64,000 nt of DNA from Flammula alnicola (Eukaryota > Basidiomycota > Agaricomycetes > Agaricales > Strophariaceae), in the NCBI GenBank assembly GCA_015499995.1, contig JADNRV010000026.1, positions 1-64,000 of the forward strand. The letters run 5' to 3'. The first letter of the stretch is position 1; each line of letters opens with the position of its first letter. The notes below the pieces were generated by a model that saw nothing but the letters and a program-made list of their open reading frames with translations, was not told the DNA's origin and searched no databases. Below, in pieces: positions 24,254 through 36,329 of this stretch. The translations under genes were made by a program, and so were the position numbers.

Positions 24254-25998
24254 TCAAGCTCGGAACTTGGCCTTCTTTTTCATGTAGACGCAGCTGACAC
24301 TCTGGACGTTGCTCCTGAACCACGGCAACCACGTTGAATCTACATTCGGGCATTCATCAATTGCCAAAGATATGAGGCGTTTAACCTTGGCCTCTGCTCC
24401 TGAGGTCGCTGTATCTTGACTATCGCCCGCTGGTGGAAGTCGAGACTTCACCATACGCACAAGCGGGCCAGTCTGGACATCGGTGCATCTCGAAAAGTTT
24501 ACATGCATGAGGTTGGGGCAGAGAATTGGGTTGGCGCTTGAATCAACAGAAGGATCCCGCAAAATGTGACCTGCTTGGCGAGCGGAATAAGAGGCGGCCA
24601 GGGTTTCGATTATGGGCGTCGCCAGCTGCACGACGTTCGACACCTCGAGAATCTGAAGTTCGGGTGAAATTTGGAGCAGAGGAAGTACTGAATTGGAGTC
24701 GAAAACGCAAGAGCGCAGAACGATTTCCGTGAGATGTAATCCATCTGGGCTACTCTTTTCAACCAAGCACTGCATGAGACTATCGACGAAGGGTGTGCGC
24801 CCCTCGAGTCGAAGGATTCTCAGTTCAGGCACGTCAATGAGCAACGTAGGCTCGATTATGACGTTTCTGAGTTCTAGAGAAGTCAGGTGGCTCAGATCCA
24901 GGCTATTAAAGCGAATGTTGAGACTGCTCAGGGATAAAGTTTCGAGCATGGGATTGACTTCTAACAGTTCCGAGAAATGTCTCCTCCCTTCAACAGCGAC
25001 ACTCTCCAACGTCAGAGATTTAAGGGTCCTAACGCTTGCAACAATAGACTCAAACGTGTCTAGAGATAAGATGGTGCGAGAGATGGCGAGATGTTGCAAA
25101 AATGAAGGATCGCCTGGAGGGAATGCCATATCACCGAAGTCGTTCTCAATCTCCAGATGTTGGAGGTTGGTCAGGGCGTATAATTTTCCGATCGAACGCA
25201 GGTATGCCGACACATCCCACGATTGGGCCTTGAGGATGCGAAGATGCTCCCACTGTAGGTCCAGCAAAGTCTCGTCAAATTGAAGAAAGTCCATGAGGGT
25301 GCGTGACTGGACAGAGAGTTCTCGTATTCTTCCCTTCGATCTTTCAATCCAAAGCTTTGCCTTTTGAGTTGGTCGACGCCGGCCCAATATGAGGACATCC
25401 CACAGGTAGGGGCTATTGTGTATGACGTGCCTCCAGTGTTTGGACACCTGCGAAAGGGAAATCACATCCGTGTGATCCTGCTGAACGACAAGCCTGGCGA
25501 TTTCTCCAAAAATCTCGATCGGCAGGTTCCCCATGTGGTCGCTAAACCGTTGACGGCGTCGCTCGGCGTCTTGTTGGGCCTGGACCACTTCTACCTCCAA
25601 AGACAGAAGAGATGCACGTCGTGTCGTGTCCTGTTCTTTGAGCTTGCTGAGGCCCATCCTAACCATCGTCAGCGACGCGTCGAATTTCCTTGCTTGGAGA
25701 AACAGGCGCGAGGCGCGTGCATAGCCTTGCCAACGGTCAGGCGCGACCTCGATGGTCTTCTTCGCGTCCTTCAAAGCTTCCTTTGTCTCTCCAAGCTTCG
25801 AAAATACGGCCGCCCGAGTGTCAAACATTGTATAATTCGTTTGACCGCCATTTTCAATAGCCTGTACTATCAAGATTTAGTTTCAGGACGATAGCGCGAT
25901 ATGATACCTGAACGAACCTTGTTAAATTGGTCCAGAGCCTCTTTGAAGTTGCCCGCCTTATAATAAGTCAAGCCCTGCTGAAAGTGTTTCCGAGACAT
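24254..25998 (-). CDS. TPR and F-box protein with leucine-rich tail, Pof3-like
   Basis: Exons 25998-25918 and 25861-24254; 562 residues. Three TPR-like units open the protein (HFQQGLTYYKAGNFKEALDQF, then the YTMFDTRAAVFSKLGE and ARASRLFLQARKFDAS units, to about residue 105). An F-box follows near 135-185 (NLPIEIFGEIARLV ... SQVSKHWRHVI) and then leucine-rich repeats to the end. TPR-F-box-LRR is the architecture of fission yeast Pof3, an SCF subunit tied to genome integrity; orthology is likely but unproven. The first exon starts at the only Met that opens the TPR repeat in frame. Confidence 0.88.
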
Positions 25999-27326
25999 AG
26001 AAGATGTTTAGTCTTCGTGAAGGTGGAATTTGTCGCGTCCAAGTTCAACGTTCACTCTGAGTCTGGTGGCACCGCAGCGGCACTGGGATGCTTCGGCAAA
26101 CTTGCGGTCACGTGCCAGGTGCGAAAAGACGCGTGCCGCGTCCTTTTAACTTTTGAACTTTGAAGTTTAAACTTTAGACATTTTCAACGTCTTTCCGAGA
26201 CCTCAAAATAATTCTATATTTCAATATACACCGTGAAAGAGTCGATGTCGTACCCTACTAGCCCATTCTTCCTACTCCTTTCCGAACTCCCTCGCGTCCT
26301 CAGTCAGAACTCTACGACTTATGGCAACCACGAACGGCACACACCAGGCTCAGGAATAATCATGTCTTTCAGTGCTGCACCCTCCAGAGCTCGCTTTCTC
26401 TCAACCAAGAACTCTGGGCGATGTACCACATCATCATGCCTGCCTAGGCTATGTACCCCCAGTATATGATGCGCATATGGCTGACGAACGACGCTGTAAA
26501 GCCCAGTTGTCACAATTTTATGCGTGGCAGCATAGTAATTGGCGAAAGGAAGATGCGACTTGGGTCTTTGCCTTTGCGTAACAAAGCGCTTATGACTCTT
26601 CAGGACACGCTGGATTGTGAAAAAGAACCTTGGTGGGCTGCTATGATGATGGCCAGTTCTACGGCCGCGTGAATCCAATATAGGCTCTGAACGTCGTATA
26701 TATGTGTGGTCCATCAGCTCGGTGTTCTCGGCGCATTCGTCTGGGCCATATCAAATTCACTGCGAAGGTTGCCCAATGCGCCGATACTTGGCCATCTTCT
26801 ATCATTCGCTCCTTCGGCGCTGTAGGATTTGGAGGGCTCGTCGTGACATGCAAACCCAACCCAATGAGGATGATGGTAGGTATTTTCTCGAGAGACATTG
26901 ATTTTTTCCTATCGTCGTCCTTCGTTCTTGCTGGCCTTTTATCGCACTGGCCGCTTCATAGGATGTCCAAAGGAATATTTTAGTCCTCTCGCCATCGTTC
27001 CGAGACTCTGGCTCGTTGTAGTGAACGAGCTCCAAGGGAATTGGATCGCCCCGAAGGCGCTGGACATCTTTCCAGTAAGGCAGGCTCATCTGACTGTTCT
27101 GAGCGCAATGTCTACCCTTGATTATGACCATGTCCGTCCAGCAAAGTCAGTATTTGGCGGCCTTCATTTGCAGCAGACTCGGATCTATATCTTGCAGGAG
27201 TTGAGGGCGAGGGTGACCATTTTGATGTGTTGAGACCACAATTCACTATTATACAGTTTCCATCGTAATTCATGAGGTTCAAAGCCCGAAAGTAAGCACA
27301 CCATCCATACTCCCATAACATGTTGT
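25999..27326. other. Gene-poor stretch with overlapping short ORFs
   Basis: About 1.3 kb between the Pof3-like gene and SDR-1. Overlapping short ORFs exist on both strands, but none connects through splice sites into a recognisable protein. A hydrophobic plus-strand piece (VLGAFVWAISNSLRRL near 26720-26765) might be a relic of a membrane protein. I cannot support a gene. Confidence 0.4.
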
Positions 27327-28165
27327 TTACCAAGGGAATTCCTTGCCGTCCCAGTTAAGGAATAACCCAGTAGGGCCATCCTTATCCAAGAGAGCCCACG
27401 GCAACAACGACTCGGCACCCTCCTTTACAGTCTTTCCTCCGTCGCCGAAGGAGTTCAGCTTGGTGGAAGTATACCCAGGCGTGACCACATTGACTTTGAG
27501 CCCCTCCTTCTTCAGCTCCTGTGCGAGAGCGATCGAGTACGAGTTCATGGCAGCCTTGCTGGTGTTGTACGCCACAACGTGGAGCCCTGCGTCGGGACGG
27601 GCCTGATACGCGTTCGAGGCCATATCTGTCGTTACATTGACTATGACGCCAACTGGAGCCTTGCGCAGGAGGGGGAGGAACGCTTGGGTGGTCTGGATGA
27701 GGCCGTAGAAGTTGGTTTCCATCGTATCGCGGATAGTATCGAGTGTGATTGTAGTTGCGTTTTGATCCTCGCCCAATTTAGCGATACCGGCGTTGTTGAC
27801 GAGGACATCGAGCCTTCCTTCAGCCTTTTCGATCGTGTCTTTGGCTGCTTGGATGGTGGGCAGCTTGGTCACGTCGATTAGGATGAATTTGACCGTTTTG
27901 AATCCCTCTGCCTGCAGTTTCTCTCTGTTGAATTGGCACGTCGTCAACAAAAAAGAAGAGCTATGAGATAGGAAAGGTTGAAACATACGCTGCCTCCTTT
28001 CCGGCAACCTCATTTCTAGCACCGAGGTAGACGGTGTGGTTCTTCTCAGCGAGCAGACGCGTGAGCTCAAGTCCAATACCAGCATTGGCACCTAAACACA
28101 GTGTCAGTTACAGACCGTCGCGCGATGAGAATTTACATACCAGTTACGAGGATAACTTTCGACAT
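27327..28165 (-). CDS. Short-chain dehydrogenase/reductase SDR-1
   Basis: NAD(P)-dependent oxidoreductase of the classical SDR superfamily; substrate unknown. Exons 28165-28141, 28091-27989, 27924-27327; 241 residues. Cofactor-binding GANAGIG lies at residues 9-15, NNAG near 85-90, and the catalytic YNTSK near 160 with the Ser region before it. No signal or membrane segment is present. It has the same three-exon layout as SDR-2, -3 and -4 but is the most diverged (ends LNWDGKEFPW). Confidence 0.93.
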
Positions 28166-28239
28166 GATTTGAGATCAATTTGAGATAAGGAGCTTGGGGT
28201 GTCTGTATGACAATGCTTTCTGGATCGTTTACACACGGC

Positions 28240-28246
28240 TTTTATA
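28240..28246 (-). promoter_or_regulatory. TATA box of SDR-1
   Basis: Minus strand CTATAAAAGCC, about 75 bases upstream of the ATG. All four SDR genes have a TATA-like element at a similar distance. Confidence 0.5.
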
Positions 28247-28753
28247 GATTGAAGCCTCCGCGATGAATGAATTGATAAGAAATTAGAATCGTTCAGCACT
28301 TCTCGTGTTATTCAGCGAAACTCGGAGCTGCTTTGATATACCGACAGATACCGACGGTAATCGTCAGCGTCGGCACAGGCGATCTGCCGATCGATCATCC
28401 AAGGACCAACTGCCTGAAAATTGAAATAGAAGATCTACGCAATAGCCGAGTGAAGATGCGCGTTGGTTCGGCATCCTCATAGGAGATGTGCGTGGAAGTA
28501 GTGGACCGGGTCCATATCTGCGTTAACTTTAAGTAGTAGCGGAGAGCCACATCTTATGCACCACTTCTTAGCATCAGTCTACCAAAGGCAGGATTGAGGG
28601 ATAAACACGTAGTTTCAACCAAGTTCTAACCGAGGGGTGAGTAAAACTGACAAGTGATCAGTAGCTAATGTTGTTGACGAAAGGTGCTTTTCATTTGCAT
28701 CAGGGCCAAATGTCCCATCACCTAGCAGTAGTTGCTCTTTATTTGTGACAACC
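28247..28753. other. Divergent upstream region of SDR-1 and the archaemetzincin gene
   Basis: About 500 bases. Near 28340 a duplicated word CCGACAGATACCGACGGTAA and several CGATC words (GGCGATCTGCCGATCGATC at about 28378) could be regulator sites; this is a guess. No gene seen. Confidence 0.4.
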
Positions 28754-30136
28754 ATGTCAATGGATGCGTCTCCTTCACAAGCCTGCCCACACAGAGCACT
28801 CAGTGTCGATTCGAGCATCCATGCCTCTCAGACAGGCTTTCAAAGGCCTAACGCACATCAGAGAGCATCTGCCACCGTCACAACCAGTTCGAAGGCCAAA
28901 CAGGAGGATGTGAGCCCAAGCACGTTCCCAGCTCCGTTGGTTCTGCCCGGAGATGATCTATCGTCAGATCCAACGTATCCCCCTCAAAGCCTACGCCAAT
29001 GGGTTCGTTTGAAGGAGCGCAATGCCATCACACCTGACAAAAATGTCGTTTATGTCGCCGCTCCTCCAGAGATTGACTCTGAAGTAGAGTTCATGCAGGC
29101 ATGGACCTCCCCTGCACCAGCCTCGAAAGGTGTTGGTGCCCAAGTCCAAAACCCGGAGATAAGTGATGTGGTTGAATATTTGACTGCATACTACCACGGA
29201 ATTTCTGTCAAGGTCTTGCCGCCTCCAAGACTCAAGTTCACGAGCTGGGATAGCGCTGCGCCGGCGTCTTCTAAGAAATCAAAACCGAAGGTGCAGAAAA
29301 GTGCGCCGCGATATGTCGGCTTAAACACCTCTTCGGAATGTGTTCGCATCCGTACGAGAGCATGCAACGACGGTTTATTCGTAAGACAACTAAACCTGGA
29401 CGACCTGCTTGATGCTGCCATCAGCATCCTTCCTGAAGACGCGTATGCCCTTCTTCTACTCGTCGACCACGATCTCTTCGAAAGTGCCGATGACGAGTTC
29501 GTATGTGGTCGTGCATATGGTGGTAGTCGTATTGCTGTTATCTCTTCGGCCAGGTATAACCCGACATTAGATGCAACCCAAGGAATAGAGCGAGATCATG
29601 CATGGCCGGCATCTCATTGTGAGGCCTACATGCAGGCCTGCTGTAAAGCCGCGTTAATCCCGCCTGCCAAGAAACGAGCGAAAGTAACCAAGGGTCCCGA
29701 GAAGAAAAACGATATTCCTTCTTCATCCCTTTCTACGCTGGAAAGAGGGACAACTATCTCTCCATTATCCGCCGCACTTTCTGCTCATCGATCACTTCCC
29801 TCACTTGCAGAGTCTCCTGCAGCAGCAGCACTGAATGGCTTATGGATGAGCCGCGTATGTCGGACAGCCGCCCATGAACTGGGGCATTGTTTCGGGATGG
29901 ATCACTGCATTTATTACGCATGTTCGATGCAAGGCAGCGGAACACTGAAGGAGGACGCCAGACAGCCTCCGTACCTTTGCCCCGTTGACCTGGAAAAAAT
30001 GGTGACGGCTACCGGAGCAAACGTAGTGGAACGATATGAAGCAATTTCTGAGTTTTGTTCGAAGCATGACGGTGTCCATTTGTTTGATTCATTTCGCGCT
30101 TGGATAGGTGTGCGCCTCAGGGAGCTGAGGACTTGA
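28754..30136 (+). CDS. Archaemetzincin-type metallopeptidase (M54)
   Basis: Single-exon gene, 460 residues. The metzincin signature HELGHCFGMDHC starts at residue 374 (zinc ligands His374, His378, His384; catalytic Glu375) and is followed by CIYYACSM, giving the C-x4-C-x-M part of the M54 signature. The later CxxC of the family reads CPVD here, so one expected cysteine of the structural zinc site is missing. The first ~115 residues are Ser/Thr/Pro-rich and low in complexity, and a 60-residue basic/Ser-rich insert precedes the active site. The ATG at 28754 is the first in frame. Likely intracellular aminopeptidase; natural substrates of this family are poorly known. Confidence 0.9.
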   Translation: MSMDASPSQACPHRALSVDSSIHASQTGFQRPNAHQRASATVTTSSKAKQEDVSPSTFPAPLVLPGDDLSSDPTYPPQSLRQWVRLKERNAITPDKNVVYVAAPPEIDSEVEFMQAWTSPAPASKGVGAQVQNPEISDVVEYLTAYYHGISVKVLPPPRLKFTSWDSAAPASSKKSKPKVQKSAPRYVGLNTSSECVRIRTRACNDGLFVRQLNLDDLLDAAISILPEDAYALLLLVDHDLFESADDEFVCGRAYGGSRIAVISSARYNPTLDATQGIERDHAWPASHCEAYMQACCKAALIPPAKKRAKVTKGPEKKNDIPSSSLSTLERGTTISPLSAALSAHRSLPSLAESPAAAALNGLWMSRVCRTAAHELGHCFGMDHCIYYACSMQGSGTLKEDARQPPYLCPVDLEKMVTATGANVVERYEAISEFCSKHDGVHLFDSFRAWIGVRLRELRT

Positions 30137-30368
30137 CTGTATCATCGTCATCCATCTTTGTACATCGTTTGAAATAGCATGGTGCAAATGACTGGCAATC
30201 GATACAGTTGTTATTGACGTCGTCGTCCAGAATACATGAAGAAAAGAGTGTAGATATACATAGACCTGATTGGACCTGGAAGAAAAACTGTTCGAGACCT
30301 CTAGGAAATGACGACCTTCAGAGATGCTCACCTCTTAAGGGACCATGGAGGCGTCCCGTGTCAACAAT

Positions 30369-33300
30369 TTACCTCCTATTCCGACTCTCCCCCACACCAC
30401 CAGAGGGCGCTGGTCCTCCAGCGGCGCCTCTCCTCATCTCTTCCTCATCCAGGCCAGCTTCTTCAAGGATCTTCTCCACTTCTTGAAGTATGGGCTTGTA
30501 CGCAGCTATATAATAGTAGGTAAGTAAGGGTGCTGTAGTGCCCAGGAAAGAGTTAGATGATAACGTACCATAGCGCTCTTCCGCGAGCGTGAATCCATCT
30601 CTGCGCAGCTGCTTCCCTTTATTTTCGCTGTTTCCAAGAGCTTTCTGAGTCCAGTATTCTCCTAGATCCATAAAGGCGGTGACAAACGGCATCAAATCAA
30701 TAACCATCTGGTGTCAATCGTCACGACGACACTCACGAGAACGTGCATAAAACATAGCTAATGTCTCTCCGGGAAGTGGGGTATTTTGTATATCCTCGGC
30801 GGAACGAGTAGTATCTTTGGAGACCCCCATGAAAGCATTCGCCTGGTTGCGTAGGTCACTCTGCAATATTTTAAAAGGTTATCAGGGTTTGGACCTCGGT
30901 GTATACTTCCGACCTACCGAAACTTGGTTGGCATGCGCATCAACAGGCGGCTCTGGCTCATCAGCTTGCACGATGTCCAAAGATTCCTCTTCAACAATCT
31001 TGTCCACAATTTTAACACCTTGTTTCCCATCTTCTTCCTCTTCCCATAAACCCGCTTCTTCTGCATCGACCAATGTCTCTGTCGCATCCTCGTCATCCAT
31101 TTCATCCTCGTCATCTGTGTCTTCTTCATCCTCGTCATCATCATCTTCGTCGCTACTGCTTTCCACATCACCCTCGGGTATTATCACATCACTCTTCTTC
31201 AAGCATACATAACGCTCCATCTTGTCGAGCTGCAATGCGTAGAAATCATCCAGAGTATATTCACGCGAACCTCGTTCATAAATACCGCCATATCTGAAGT
31301 TTAATTATTAAAAAGCCAACGGAATATTGAGAAAACATACATGTACAGAGTGTTGCGGAGGACAGCAAGCATGGCGTTATACCTGGGCAAGGGAGTCGTG
31401 AGGAGCGGGTCGTCTGAATCAAGCACATCGACAGGGGCCGGTGCTGGTGCTGGCACATTCTCAGATCGACGAAGAACTTTGTTCGGGACGGATGCGGCCT
31501 GCCATGAGCTAATCAACAATCATCCGACGAAACAGAAGGGTAAGACGTACCGCTTCGTCATCACCCTCTTGTTCCTCGTCGTCGTCGTCGCTCTTTCTTC
31601 CGTCCCGACTCCAATCTTCCACCTTTTCTTTCTGAGGTTGCTTCTTTTTAACACCTCTTTTACTTCCCTTCGCTTTAGGTTTCTTTAATGTCATACTAGT
31701 CCATTTCCCCTTTCCCACCAACTGGTATCCGTATCTATGATGAATAAGCGTCAGTTTTCGCCAAACGACTCAGGACACGGAAGAACCGAAGGACAGCAGA
31801 AAACTGCATAAGACAGTAACGAGCAGAAAAATCACTTACAAATCATTCCAGAAAACACTTTCTAATCCTTCTTCGCTTGTATCTTCATCCGTCACGCCAC
31901 CCAAAAGCACGCCCATTCCCTTTGAGGCCCATAATGTCATCGTACACCCGCTGCGAATGCATGGGGCGTATGCGTCAGACGGCCGCTTCCGTTTCTCCCA
32001 TTTAAATATCATGCTGAGAGTTTTTGATGAAGACGGTTTAGACTTCATAGATGACTTGGATGTCGGAAAGGCGCTAGACTTGGATGAAGTGGTTGGTGTA
32101 GCCGGAGGTGCGTCTGATGGGAGGGTTATTCTTTCGAAAATACGAGTCAGAGAAAGTTGGCGAACAAAAATAATACAATATACTTGAGTAACCAGGTATC
32201 TTCTAGCATAACTCCAACTGGGCGCTTTCCTTTCATGTATTCCTTACAATAGCCACCTTCACATACAGATTAGAGTCATGATACCGAGCAGACAACTCAC
32301 GCACCGTGGAGCACAATTCCATCAGCGCAAGGGAGGAAAGAGAAACCACTGCGAGGTCTATAAGGTATCAAAATTGTGTCAAGTGAGGATACTTTGATGA
32401 AGATGCCATACTTACGAAGGCCGAACGTCTGTCTCCTTGAACTCAATCTGCGTCCACTTATATTCTTGTGTGTCAAAGATCCACAGATCATTGAGATAGC
32501 GAGCTAGCAATGTCATAAATCAACGAAGGAGGTCTCATATTCAGGACGACGACTCCACGTACTGACAACTCCAGGGTCATAAAATCCGCCGAAAAGGATA
32601 ATCAAGTGTTTCCAAACGGCCATGCTGCAAGTTGTGGTAGCTGTGAGTAAGTCAAGAATATTGAGAAGAGTGAGGCGGGCACTTACCGATGCCCAGATCG
32701 TGCACTGGGGCGTACCTTGGTATCGATGCGATCCCATGAATGAGTGGTGATATCGAAACACCAAAAGTCGCGGTAATGATGGAAGGTATTTTGATGCAAA
32801 GAAGAGAATTCGCCGCCTATGATGATTAACAGAGGTTTGGACATGAGATAAATAGGATAGGATAAGATACACTTACCGAATAGGAAGAGCTTTCCCCCTC
32901 CTCCAGGAGATGCAACGACGGCATGCGCAGATCTTGGACCTGGGCAGGTAGGAGAGACAAACTTCCTCCATTCATCTTTCTCAGGTGTATATCTAAAAAC
33001 ATCATTGTAGAAATACTTCGGAATGTCAGCTTATTACGTTCAGAGGTGATATTATTGAAATGACCCACAGCTCTTCCATCCTCACTAAAGAATTCTCCCC
33101 CGATGCACCAAAGATGGTTCCCGTTCGGACACGCTATAAGTGTAGCGTTTGCTCTCCGCGTTGGAGGACCTTCAACGAGCTCCTCAGTGACAGTATGCGC
33201 TACTTCCCACTCCTTTCGCATCTACTGAGCAGGGCGCAGATCAGCTTCCAAATATCATCTGGTCATTTGTAAAGTGGGCTTACCCTTTCCAAAATTCCTT

Positions 33301-33490
33301 CGAGATCATCATCGTCCGTGTCCGAATCGTTTGCTTTCTTCCCTTTGGATTTCCCCTTTGTCGCATTATTGGAGTTCGAGGCCCCTTTCGATTTCAGGAC
33401 TTTCTTCGTTTCCTTCCTCTCTACCTTCTGGGCTGTCTTCGCTTTCTTTGCTGCTTTGGCAGCAGCTGACGATAATTGCTTCTTAGCCAT
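30369..33490 (-). CDS. KEL3: Kelch-repeat and DUF4110 protein (Kel3/KLHDC4 family)
   Basis: Fifteen exons: 33490-33284, 33221-33069, 33015-32877, 32816-32687, 32624-32563, 32503-32416, 32357-32305, 32256-32184, 32130-31840, 31734-31551, 31498-31341, 31293-30918, 30860-30737, 30661-30569, 30505-30369; 755 residues. A Lys/Ala-rich N-terminus and DSDTDDDD are followed by kelch blades (WCIGGEFF, GKLFLFGGEFSS, LIILFGGFYD, GVLLGGV, LYIYGGIYERG), an acidic Glu/Asp run near residues 560-640, and a C-terminal DUF4110 (SREYWTQKALG, GFTLAEERYAAYKP, EEAGLDEEEM). This order is that of yeast Kel3 and animal KLHDC4. Role unknown; probably a cytoplasmic scaffold. Poly-Ser/Lys inserts lengthen it beyond yeast Kel3. 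Confidence 0.93.
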
Positions 33491-33759
33491 AACGTAGACC
33501 TCTTACTAAGTCGAAGATCTTTACATTAGGCTATCCGGAAGTTGAAGACCTGGTGTAGAAAATAATGTTCATGGAACGTTATGCTCGGCTTCTTGTTCAA
33601 TATAAGACCTAACCCTATGAAAACTAACATTGTCGACTGAACTACTTGGAAATATTTCTTCTTATCTTGGCTTATGAAATAACTGAGAACTTGGCAAGAA
33701 CTTTGTGAGGAAAATTACAAGTACAACCTCTGATTTTATTTATTTTACAGTTCATCCAT

Positions 33760-34610
33760 CTACCAAGGGGTTTCCTCTCCCTTAGAGTCAAAGAACTTCC
33801 CAGAGGGGCCATCCTTATCCAACAAGACCCAAGGCAATAAGGCAGACGAGCCCACCCTAAGAGGTTGCGCACCCTGCGAAGCCTGGCCATAGTTATTCAG
33901 TTTGGTTGCCGTATACCCCGGGGTAGCCACATTAACTTTGATTCCCTCCTTGTTAAGCTCCGACGCCAGGGCGATCGTGTATGAGTTCAGAGCCGCCTTG
34001 CTGGTGGCATATGCTACAGGGTGGAACTGATTCCCTGGACGAGCCTGGAACGAATTGGACCCTAATTGCGTTGAGACGTTGAGAATCACCGCATTGGATG
34101 ACTTGCGCAGGAGTGGGAGGAACGTGATGGTAGTTTGGATGACGCCATAGAGATTGGTTTCAAACGCGTCGCGAATGGCTGGAATCGAGGCGGACGTCGC
34201 GTTCTGGTTCTCGCCTAATTTGCCAATGCCGGCGTTGTTCACGAGAGAGTCGAGCCTTCCTTCTGCCTTTTCGATCGTCTCCTTGGCTGCTTGGATGGTG
34301 GGCAGCTTGGTCACATCGAGCAATACCAGTTTCACCGTTTTGAGTCCCTCCGACTGAAGTGTTTCACTGGTAAATATGAATGTTTAGAGTGAATCTGCAT
34401 TTTCCAGAGAAAGGTGGGAACGTACAGCGCCTCTTTTCCAGCAGCCTCATTCCTTGCACCAATATAGACAATGTGATTCTTCTCGGCGAGAAGACGGGCA
34501 AGATCAAATCCAATGCCAGTATTAGCACCTGAAACGCATAACTTATTGAGTCGTAAATCCTACTGTAACCGAGGACGAGACATACCAGTTATGAGAATGA
34601 CTTTCGACAT
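33760..34610 (-). CDS. Short-chain dehydrogenase/reductase SDR-2
   Basis: Exons 34610-34586, 34528-34426, 34366-33760; 244 residues. GANTGIG cofactor loop, NNAG, and the catalytic motif reads YATSK (other copies YNTSK), which keeps Tyr and Lys. Intron sequences are nearly the same as in SDR-4 (for example GTACGTTCCCACCTTTCTCT at the start of intron 2), so these two are recent copies although they lie 27 kb apart on opposite strands. Substrate unknown. Confidence 0.93.
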
Positions 34611-34672
34611 CTTATATACAGCGAACCTCTGAGATTTAGGCAATTAGTTTTCATGGTCGACAATGAATGGGT

Positions 34673-34679
34673 TTTATAG
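34673..34679 (-). promoter_or_regulatory. TATA box of SDR-2
   Basis: Minus strand CTATAAAACCCATTCATTGT; the stretch after TATA is shared with SDR-3 and SDR-4, about 65 bases before the ATG. Confidence 0.5.
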
Positions 34680-35300
34680 TATTTTCGATGTAGCCTTTAG
34701 CTCATCGCATCGTGGTCATCTGCGCGATATACAAGAGCCTCTTTATCAGCTTTTCATTGTTAATTGGTGTCATCTCTCAGATTCAGGTTAAAAATAAAAG
34801 ATGGGAAGGCAGCTGCCGCTGGGGTTGCGTATCTCCGGCACCGACGTAAAGCAGAATATGACTCCCACTCCTTACGTTGAGAAGTCAATAGAGCGCAGCA
34901 AGCCTTAGCAAGCCTCGGATAGAGCTTCTACCGAGTAACCGCCGGATGAGAGCCTAGGAAATTCCATGTAAGCACCCAGTTGCACAGATTAACAGTGATA
35001 CACTTACTCCAAAATACGTTCCCCCAAAGATCACACCACTTGCACGCCACTTGGAAGAAATGACTGTCTAAAGACCACTGGCAGGAAACGTCGATGATTT
35101 CAAAGGGTAAGCACACCTACTAAGACATTGTCGCTTACCTCTGGCTCGTTGTGGCAATGTACCATTCCAAAAGCTAGAGAGAATACAGCCCGAACTCCAA
35201 CGGCAGAATATATATCATCTGGAGACGAAAGGAGGGCGGACGTATCCATCTGTCGATTCATCTAGGACCTTAGAAATAGCATATCCATGCATCGGTATCA
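34680..35300 (-). repeat. SDR upstream repeat, inverted copy
   Basis: Reverse complement of the DNA upstream of SDR-4 (about 60990-61560) and, more weakly, SDR-3 (about 59095-59700). Shared words include CATTTCTTCCA, TGGTGTGATCTTTGGGGGAA, CTGTTAATCTGTGCAACTGG and CTAGGCTCTCATCCGGCGGT. No gene is recognised within it. It shows that SDR-2 was copied with at least 600 bases of upstream DNA. Confidence 0.8.
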
Positions 35301-36329
35301 TTGGGTCATTGCTCCACTGACTGGGTATCGCGGCGTCGGCAGTCGGATTTGAACAGCAAAGCCGGGAAGTTGTCGTCGCCGATGCTTCGCGTAGCATTCC
35401 TTGTTTTCATCAAGATGGGCAGTCCTTGAGAACGGGGATTTTTGGAATATTGTTGGCCGCTTGGAGGTGCACGGGCTACCACGTCCTATCCTCGGAGTCC
35501 GGAAACGCAGGTGGCTGCTGTGGTCGGCAAACCTGGTGGCATAAGGGCGAAATGCTGCAGTTAACAATCGCATCTGTCGTCGGAGTTCTTTCTCTGCCTT
35601 CTAGCCTTCCGTCATCGTTGCTATGTATGCTCGAAATCATTTGAGAGATATGCTGCCAAGCCGATATTTAGGTACCCAGAACCGTACCCGCCTCCTGGCC
35701 GTAATCTGATTGGTGGTCGGGCCAGACAATTTCATAACCTTTCTCTTGTGCAAGGTTGCGCAATGCACGTAGACCTTAGCGCAAGAACATGACGTAGATT
35801 CAAAATCGCCTGCATATCAGGAGTGGCTCGATACGAGCTTTTTCGGGGCGACTCTACACCTTGCGGTGAAAATTTCACAATCAACTTTGAGCTGCATGAC
35901 TGAGCTGATAAGATCTGTCAGCAAAAGACCCCTCGGACGATGAAATCTGTAAACGAACCGAATTGCACACCTCTTATCGTTCCGCCAGACATAGCTTCCG
36001 AGGCGTGGTTTTTACGCCCTTGCGTTCGAAGAAATTTCGGTGATACTACATAAATCATCAAGGTTTGGCGCATGCGTCGGTTCCCGGCCCGGGGAATGTC
36101 GGAAAGTTCCAAAGTGCCTGTTTAGGCGCAGCCCTGACAAGGGCCGGTTTTTCCCTAATAAGAGCGGCTGGTTACCCATGCCTGTGGGGAATACCGGATA
36201 GCGGATACTGAGTTTGAAATATTCGAAAACTAATATTATGTAATATGTAATATGACTCGCAGCACGCTGTCGACGACGGTGGACTCTTGACTCTTCTACC
36301 TCTAAGCTGTTTCTCGCGGGCGCTCCGAA
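35301..36329. other. Spacer before the transposase-exonuclease gene
   Basis: About 1 kb with only short unrelated ORFs. The left end of the mobile block should lie here, but I could not find a terminal inverted repeat matching anything downstream of 41611. Confidence 0.4.

Noticed and set aside
25999..27326. Membrane-protein gene
   Set aside because: Only one short hydrophobic piece; no start, splice chain or family match.
30817..31212. Serine-rich plus-strand ORF
   Set aside because: Shadow of the acidic exon on the other strand; the Ser run is the complement of GAx codons.
30882..31235. Separate acidic Asp/Glu-rich protein
   Set aside because: It is exon 12 of the kelch/DUF4110 gene; the acidic run joins in phase on both sides.
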